From the NCBI GenBank assembly GCA_001796935.1, contig MGNX01000064.1, positions 24,001-49,965 on the forward strand: DNA of 25,965 nucleotides, read 5' to 3'. This stretch comes from Chloroflexi bacterium RBG_16_60_22 (GTDB lineage: Bacteria; Chloroflexota; Dehalococcoidia; Dehalococcoidales; RBG-16-60-22). The translations under genes and the position numbers were made by a program. Below the pieces are notes generated by a model that worked only from the letters and a program-made list of their open reading frames with translations, was not told the origin of the DNA and ran no database searches. Positions 21,323 through 25,965 of the stretch are shown here, piece after piece. Positions within the stretch are counted from its first letter, which is position 1, and the number at the start of each line of letters is the position of its first letter.

Positions 21323-22432
21323 TTGAAAAGTAAAGGACGATTAATACTGGGTATCTGTCTAATCTCAATATTAGCGGTAACATCATTAATAGCATCCTGC
21401 GCTAAACCGGCACCCGCCCCCGCCCCCGCCCCTGCCCCGGCGCCGGCACCGGCTCCAGCGCCGGCTCCGGTGATAACGCTGAGGTACGCCGACCAGAACC
21501 CGAAGGGAGGCTGGGAGGGGCAGCATGCCATGCTCCCCTGGATCGAGAGGATGGAGAAAGCCACCAACGGCCGGGTAAAATTTGAGATATACGATGCCCA
21601 GACACTCACCAAGGGACCGGACACCTGGGAGGCACTCAAGGCCAACGTCGCCGATGTCGCCTGGGCCTTCCACGGTTACTGGGCGGGCCTGACGCCGCTG
21701 GCCGATGTCATCAGCCTGCCTTCACTGGCCTTTAAGAATGCCGAGCATGCCAGTGGCATACTGTGGCAGCTCTACGAAAAATACCCTTCGATCCGTCAGC
21801 AGTTTGCCGCCAACCATGTCCTGCTCACCTGGACGAGCAACCCCTATTTCCTGATAACGACCGATAAGCAGATAAAGACCCTGGACGACTTCAAGGGGAC
21901 GAAAATAAGACTCACCGGAGGGCCGCCGACGGAGCTGGGGAAGGCGCTGGGCATCTCCCCCATCAGCGTGGGCATGCCCGACACCTACGCCAACCTCCAG
22001 AAGGGGGTCATGGACGGCATGATGATACCCTGGGAGGCAATCTACAGCTTCCGGCAGTACGAAGTGGTCAAATACTATACTTTCTTCCCCAGCTTTGTCG
22101 TCTATTTCACCCAGTCGTTCAGCAAAGCCGCCTGGGACAAGCTGCCCCCCGATATTCAGAAGCAGTTAGAGAGCGTCGGCGGGCTGGAAGGCTCCAAGTT
22201 CTGGGGCAAGAACATGTTCGATACGGCCGAAGGCGCCGCCAGGGAAGCCATCAAGGCGGGGAACTACACCATGATGGAAAGTACTCTTGCGGCAGCGGAC
22301 GTGGCCAAGCTGGAGGCAATGTCGCAGCCGTTGTGGGACAAATGGGTCCAGGACAACGTGGCTGCCGGACATCCTGAGGCAGCGGAAATACTGAAGACGA
22401 CCCAGGACCTGATAAAGAGCTACAAGCCTTAA
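21323..22432 (+). CDS. dctP: TRAP transporter solute-binding lipoprotein (DctP family), system 2
   Basis: Translation starts at TTG 21323, six bases after a strong AGGAGG (21311-21316). The 369-residue product has a lipoprotein signal (residues 1-25, lipobox IASC, C26). An Ala-Pro linker of ten repeats follows, then a DctP domain from about residue 52 (ITLRYADQNP). The ligand-Arg region reads GTKIRLTGGPP, and the hinge reads TYANLQKGVMDGMMIPWEAI. It is clearly diverged from the system 1 binding protein, so a different ligand is expected. The C-terminal half is rich in aromatic residues (YYTFFPSFVVYF). DctQ follows 24 bases later. Confidence 0.93.
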   Translation: MKSKGRLILGICLISILAVTSLIASCAKPAPAPAPAPAPAPAPAPAPAPVITLRYADQNPKGGWEGQHAMLPWIERMEKATNGRVKFEIYDAQTLTKGPDTWEALKANVADVAWAFHGYWAGLTPLADVISLPSLAFKNAEHASGILWQLYEKYPSIRQQFAANHVLLTWTSNPYFLITTDKQIKTLDDFKGTKIRLTGGPPTELGKALGISPISVGMPDTYANLQKGVMDGMMIPWEAIYSFRQYEVVKYYTFFPSFVVYFTQSFSKAAWDKLPPDIQKQLESVGGLEGSKFWGKNMFDTAEGAAREAIKAGNYTMMESTLAAADVAKLEAMSQPLWDKWVQDNVAAGHPEAAEILKTTQDLIKSYKP

Positions 22433-22456
22433 GTAAAATATTTGGAATGAGCCGGG

Positions 22457-22963
22457 ATGTGGTTAGTTAAATTAGCCGATTCGGTTAATAGATTGGTTCG
22501 CCCGGCGGTCGCGGTGTTACATGGCGCAGGTGTTGGCGTTCTGGCGGCGATGATGGTGTTGACCGCCAGCGACGTCACCCTGCGCTATGTCTTTAACCGG
22601 CCGATAGTCGGGTCCTTTGACCTGACCGAATACATGATGGCCGTTGTCGTCTCTTTCGGCCTGGCTTACTGCGCTTTCTTCAAGGGCCATGTCTCCGTCG
22701 ATATTATCGTCAGCCTTTTACCGCGGCGCGCCCAGGCGGTTATCGATGGCACCACCGGCCTGCTCGGCATTTTCCTTTTTGCCCTGATAACCTGGCAGAG
22801 CTGGGTCTACATGAAGCTCCTGTTTGCTTCAGGATTAGAGTCGACCGTTTTGCTCATTCCCCGCTACCCTTTTGCCGGATTGATATGTCTGGGAAGCGCC
22901 TTTCTCACCCTGGCTTTAATATCAAATTTCCTTGAATTTCTATCTCGGGCGGTGCAGAAGTGA
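22457..22963 (+). CDS. dctQ: TRAP transporter small permease (DctQ family), system 2
   Basis: The 168-residue membrane protein has four hydrophobic helices and the DctQ core: DVTLRYVFNRPIVGSFDLTEYMMAVVVSFGLAY with the conserved R-[YF]-x-[FL]-N near the start, then the H-[VI]-x-V-[DE] motif as GHVSVDIIVSLL. It is thus closer to the classical DctQ consensus than the system 1 protein. Its TGA stop overlaps the GTG start of DctM (GTGA), coupling the two. It resides in the cytoplasmic membrane and anchors DctM. Confidence 0.92.
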   Translation: MWLVKLADSVNRLVRPAVAVLHGAGVGVLAAMMVLTASDVTLRYVFNRPIVGSFDLTEYMMAVVVSFGLAYCAFFKGHVSVDIIVSLLPRRAQAVIDGTTGLLGIFLFALITWQSWVYMKLLFASGLESTVLLIPRYPFAGLICLGSAFLTLALISNFLEFLSRAVQK

Positions 22964-24261
22964 CGCCCCTCGCGGCAGGAGTCGTCGGCGTTGGCGTGCT
23001 CCTGGTGCTCCTTTTTTCCCGTATGCCCATCGGTTTTGTCATGGGGCTGGTAGGGTTTGCCGGGTTCGCCTACCTGGCCGGTTTCGAGGGCGGACTCGGT
23101 GTGCTGCGTACCGTGGTCTACAGCACCTTCGCCGATTACGGCCTGAGCGTTATCCCGCTTTTTATCCTGATGGGTTCGTTCTGCTTCTACGCCGGATTGA
23201 GCAAGGACCTGTATGACACGGTGCATCGCTGGCTGGGGCAGTTCCGCGGCGGTCTGGCGATGGCCACCGTCGGGGCCTGCGCCGGTTTCGCCGCCATCAG
23301 CGGTTCCAGCCTGGCGACCGCCGCCACGATGGGCACCGTGGCTTTGCCGGAGATGAAAAGGTATAACTATGACGACCGTCTGGCTACCGGCGCCGTGGCG
23401 GCCGGGGGGACCATCGGCATTTTAATTCCCCCGAGTGTCATTCTCATCCTTTACGGCGTAATCACGGAGCAGTCCATCGGCAAGCTTTTCCTGGCAGGGT
23501 TCATCCCCGGGGTGCTGGAAGCTGTCTTTTACATGGTCACCATCTATATCATGTGCCGGAGCAACCCGCAGCTGGGCCCCCCGGCTCCCCGGACAAGCTT
23601 TATCGAAAAAATAACCTCGCTCAAGAATACCTGGATAGTGCTGGCTTTATTCGTCCTGGTCATCGGGGGCATTTACCTGGGGGTCTTCAGCCCCACCGAA
23701 GCGGCGGGGGTGGGCGCCTTCGGCGCTTTTATCTTCGGTCTGGCCAGGCGGCGGCTCGGCTGGAAGGCCTTCAAAGACAGCCTGGTGGGGACCGGCCGGA
23801 CCACGGCCATGATATTCGTCATTATCCTGGGCGCGATGGTCCTCGGCTATTTCCTGGCCATCAGCCGCATGCCCTTCGTGCTGGCCGATTATGTCGGGGC
23901 GCTGGCCGTCAACCGCTATGTCATCCTGGTGCTTGTCCTGCTCGTTTATCTCGTCCTCGGCTGCGTGATGGATAGCCTGGCCATCATGCTGCTGATTACC
24001 CCGATTTTCTTCCCGCTGATTATATCCCTGGGCTTCAACCCCATATGGTTCGGCATACTGACCACCCGGGCGACGGAGATAGGGCTGATTACCCCGCCGG
24101 TCGGTCTGAACGTCTACGTTATCCGGGGAGTAGCCGGAGACGTGCCCATAGGGACGATATTCCGGGGCATTGTCCCGTTCCTCATCGCTGATATCTTCGA
24201 GGTTGCTCTCCTGATATCCGTCCCCCAGCTCTCCCTGTTCTTACCCGGCTTTATGAAGTAG
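22960..24261 (+). CDS. dctM: TRAP transporter large permease (DctM family), system 2
   Basis: The 433-residue permease begins at GTG inside the DctQ stop codon. Family landmarks are FSRMPIGFVMGLVGF, ISGSSLATAATMGTVALPEMKRYNY, GGTIGILIPPSVILILYGVITEQSIGKLFLAG, a mid-protein FSPTEAAGVGAFGAF, and the C-terminal GLITPPVGLNVYVIRG. These match the canonical DctM more closely than system 1 does; FSPTEA replaces the FSPTMA seen there. About twelve membrane segments are expected. An MDR dehydrogenase follows after 50 bases and is probably co-transcribed. Confidence 0.95.
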   Translation: MTPLAAGVVGVGVLLVLLFSRMPIGFVMGLVGFAGFAYLAGFEGGLGVLRTVVYSTFADYGLSVIPLFILMGSFCFYAGLSKDLYDTVHRWLGQFRGGLAMATVGACAGFAAISGSSLATAATMGTVALPEMKRYNYDDRLATGAVAAGGTIGILIPPSVILILYGVITEQSIGKLFLAGFIPGVLEAVFYMVTIYIMCRSNPQLGPPAPRTSFIEKITSLKNTWIVLALFVLVIGGIYLGVFSPTEAAGVGAFGAFIFGLARRRLGWKAFKDSLVGTGRTTAMIFVIILGAMVLGYFLAISRMPFVLADYVGALAVNRYVILVLVLLVYLVLGCVMDSLAIMLLITPIFFPLIISLGFNPIWFGILTTRATEIGLITPPVGLNVYVIRGVAGDVPIGTIFRGIVPFLIADIFEVALLISVPQLSLFLPGFMK

Positions 24262-24311
24262 CGAGAAGCGGCTTAACCCGCGCAGGATAAATTTATTTCC
24301 GGGAGGTTTGC

Positions 24312-25385
24312 ATGGCGTTACCCAGGACGATGAAAGCGGTGCGATTTTTTGAATACGGTGAGCCTTCTGTCTTGAAGTACATGGATTTCCCCATGCCCGA
24401 GGTTGGTAAAAACGATGTTCTGATTAAGGTGGGGGCCACCTCGATTAACCGGTTCGACCTGAAGATGAGGCGAGGTCAGATACCGCAGATTCCCGGGCGT
24501 GACCCGTTTCCCATGCCCTTCCAGCCGGGACGGGACGTGGCCGGTGAAGTGGCGGCGGTGGGTGATAAAGTTACGCGCTTCAAGGCAGGCGACCGTGTTG
24601 TCGGCATGGCCCACCCCGCCTGCGGGCAGTGTGAATACTGCCGGCGGGACCTCGATTATTTATGCATTAACACCAAGTTGCCCGGGCACCAGACTCCCGG
24701 CGGCTACGCCGAATACGTTGCCCGCCCGGAAACCGATGTCCTGCTCGCTCCCGGGGGCGTGCCGTATGAAAAGCTGGCGAGCTGTCTCTGGTCCTACGCC
24801 TGCGTCTGGAACGTGGTCTCCCGGCGCGGGAACCTGCGCCCCGGTCAGTCGGTGTTGATTACCGGGGCGAGCGGCGGCCTGGGGACCGCGGCCGTGCAAC
24901 TGTCCCGGCTGGTGGGGGCTTCTAAAATCATTGCCACCACCGGTTCGCCGGCCAAGGCGGAGCGCCTCAAAGAGCTCGGCTTTGACCATGTCATCAATTA
25001 CCGTGACGCTGATGCCGCCGCCCGGGTCAGGTCGTTGACCAGCGGCACCGGCGTTGACCTGGTAATCGACCTCGTCGGTGGCGAGATGTTCGTTCTGGGA
25101 CTGAACTGCCTGAGGATGAACGGGACCATCGTCAACGTTGCCGGTGAAGAGGCGACCAACTCAATACCGATGCGCTGGCTGACGGTCATGCTTCTCCACC
25201 GGTACGTCACCATCGTGGGCGTCAGGGCTGCCAAGCGCATTGATAACGAGACCGTGCTCCAGTTTTTAGGTGAAGGGAGAATTGACCCGATTATCGATAG
25301 GGTTATGCCCCTGAGCGAAGCGGCTAAGGCCCACGAAATCCTGGAGAAACAGGAACAAATCGGCAAGATTGTGCTGGTCCCTTAA
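24312..25385 (+). CDS. Zinc-type medium-chain dehydrogenase/reductase (MDR family)
   Basis: The 357-residue protein starts at ATG 24312 behind GGGAGG. The GroES-like N-terminal half has the structural-zinc set C104-x2-C107-x2-C110-x7-C118, the exact spacing of alcohol dehydrogenases. The catalytic zinc ligands are not in place: the usual Cys position reads SINRFDLKMRRG, and the GHE motif reads PGRDVAGEV, as in quinone-oxidoreductase-like members. The Rossmann half has GASGGLGTAAVQLSRL, then GTGVDLVIDLVGG. So this is likely a NAD(P)H-dependent enoyl or quinone-type reductase that keeps a structural zinc. Its place behind TRAP system 2 suggests that it acts on the imported compound. Confidence 0.88.
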   Translation: MALPRTMKAVRFFEYGEPSVLKYMDFPMPEVGKNDVLIKVGATSINRFDLKMRRGQIPQIPGRDPFPMPFQPGRDVAGEVAAVGDKVTRFKAGDRVVGMAHPACGQCEYCRRDLDYLCINTKLPGHQTPGGYAEYVARPETDVLLAPGGVPYEKLASCLWSYACVWNVVSRRGNLRPGQSVLITGASGGLGTAAVQLSRLVGASKIIATTGSPAKAERLKELGFDHVINYRDADAAARVRSLTSGTGVDLVIDLVGGEMFVLGLNCLRMNGTIVNVAGEEATNSIPMRWLTVMLLHRYVTIVGVRAAKRIDNETVLQFLGEGRIDPIIDRVMPLSEAAKAHEILEKQEQIGKIVLVP

Positions 25386-25400
25386 CCCGGCGGACCCGGG

Positions 25401-25433
25401 AAAAAGGGAGGGCGGGGTCTAACGACCCCGCCC
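25401..25433 (-). terminator. Intrinsic terminator of the small heat shock gene
   Basis: GGGCGGGGTC (25410-25419) and GACCCCGCCC (25424-25433) form a perfect 10-bp GC-rich stem with a TAAC loop. On the minus strand it is followed by CTCCC and a run of five T (AAAAA at 25401-25405), so it terminates the heat shock gene. It is less convincing for the plus-strand dehydrogenase, though it lies 24 bases past that gene's stop. Confidence 0.75.
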
Positions 25434-25465
25434 CGGTGTGAAAAATCCGCTATCTGGTTTCTTCT

Positions 25466-25948
25466 TTACTTCTTGGCGCGCTTGGAGCCCGTCTCTATCT
25501 GCCTGGCGCCGCCCCCGACCCTGACCTCTATCTGTCTCTTCTTCTTTTCCTCGGCCTTGGGCAGGTGGACGGTCAGGACACCGTTATCGTAGAAGGACTC
25601 AATCTTATCGGTGTTGACCGTGTCCGGGAGGCGCAGCGCCCGGTAAAACGAGCCGGTTGCCCGCTCCTGGACAAGGTAACCTTCTCTCTCCTCTTCTACC
25701 TCGGACTTCCTCTCCGCCCTGAGGGTCAGGACGTTGTCCTCGACGGACACGTCGATGTCCTCCGGCTTAACGCCCGGCACGGATGCCTTGACGACGATTT
25801 CCGCGGGTCGCTGAATGACATCCACAAGGATATTCCAGGTCTCGGTACCCTCACCGTAGTAAGGCCACCGGAAGCCCCGCCAGAGTCGATTCATCGTGTC
25901 CTCCCACTGGCGTAACTCGCCTGCCGGTTCCCATCTCTGCAGTACCAT
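25466..25948 (-). CDS. Small heat shock protein (Hsp20/alpha-crystallin family)
   Basis: The 160-residue protein has the alpha-crystallin domain at about residues 40-135. Family landmarks are VDVIQRPAEIVVKASVPGVKPEDIDVSVEDNVLTLRAE in shortened form, then RALRLPDTVNTDKIESFYDNGVLTVHLPK, the usual A-x-x-x-n-GVL-x-x-x-P core signature. A C-terminal I-x-V segment (RQIEVRV) may be the oligomer-bridging motif. The N-terminus is Trp-rich and short. It binds unfolding proteins without ATP. AAGGAGGGGG at the window end is the ribosome site; the promoter is beyond the edge. It is transcribed convergently to the dehydrogenase and is unrelated to the metabolic genes. Confidence 0.94.
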   Translation of the reverse strand: MVLQRWEPAGELRQWEDTMNRLWRGFRWPYYGEGTETWNILVDVIQRPAEIVVKASVPGVKPEDIDVSVEDNVLTLRAERKSEVEEEREGYLVQERATGSFYRALRLPDTVNTDKIESFYDNGVLTVHLPKAEEKKKRQIEVRVGGGARQIETGSKRAKK

Positions 25949-25965
25949 ATTTTCCCCCTCCTTTT

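Noticed and set aside
21093..21326. A 77-codon plus-strand reading frame between the secreted protein and TRAP system 2.
   Set aside because: It overlaps the regulator repeats, the TRAP promoter and the start of the binding protein, lacks a good ribosome site and resembles no family.

Overview
The window is a GC-rich bacterial segment that reads as accessory metabolism of an anaerobe. Pointers to this are a tungsten/molybdenum aldehyde:ferredoxin oxidoreductase-family protein, CCG-domain Fe-S electron carriers, molybdopterin maturation genes, and two tripartite TRAP transporters whose lipoprotein binding subunits carry long Ala-Pro linkers. I associate that mixture, together with ACMSD-like amidohydrolases and DUF169 proteins, with uncultured Chloroflexota (Dehalococcoidia). 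This is an impression from gene content; no rRNA or other phylogenetic marker is present to prove it.

Layout. (1) Positions 2-3284, plus strand: the 3' part of an unusual flavin/NAD(P) oxidoreductase fused to a molybdenum-hydroxylase FAD-subunit-like domain, then a MoaD/ThiS-like protein, an XdhC-family factor and a MocA/MobA-like nucleotidyltransferase. This is a molybdoenzyme maturation operon whose enzyme subunits probably lie upstream of the window. (2) Positions 3331-9538: a near-consensus promoter drives a complete TRAP operon (DctP, DctQ, DctM) that runs into an ACMSD-like amidohydrolase. A convergent MarR regulator follows, then a second, paralogous amidohydrolase. (3) Positions 14382-9698, minus strand: an operon of a fumarate-reductase-like flavoprotein, a VAO/GlcD-type FAD protein, a CCG Fe-S protein and a cupin. 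(4) Positions 14574-18141, plus strand: two tandem DUF169 paralogues and an AOR-family enzyme, divergent from region 3. (5) A tRNA-Arg(CCU) at 18215-18287. (6) Positions 20964-18399, minus strand: a secreted Met/Gly-rich protein followed by an OmpR-type response regulator and a histidine kinase whose extracytoplasmic loop carries the same MMGG motif, preceded by an 11-bp-period operator. (7) Positions 21196-25385: a second complete TRAP operon ending in a zinc-type MDR dehydrogenase. (8) A small heat shock protein on the minus strand at the end.

How the genes may work together. Regions 1-4 look like one redox and catabolic island. A TRAP system imports an organic acid; ACMSD-like enzymes decarboxylate, hydrolyse or hydrate a ring or carboxylate; the VAO-type flavoprotein with its CCG partner oxidises a substrate and passes electrons on; the AOR-family enzyme oxidises an aldehyde or acts as a related tungsten oxidoreductase. 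Region 1 could serve cofactor maturation. The substrate cannot be read from sequence. Region 6 looks like a separate envelope or metal-response module, and is the most self-contained candidate for an undescribed system.
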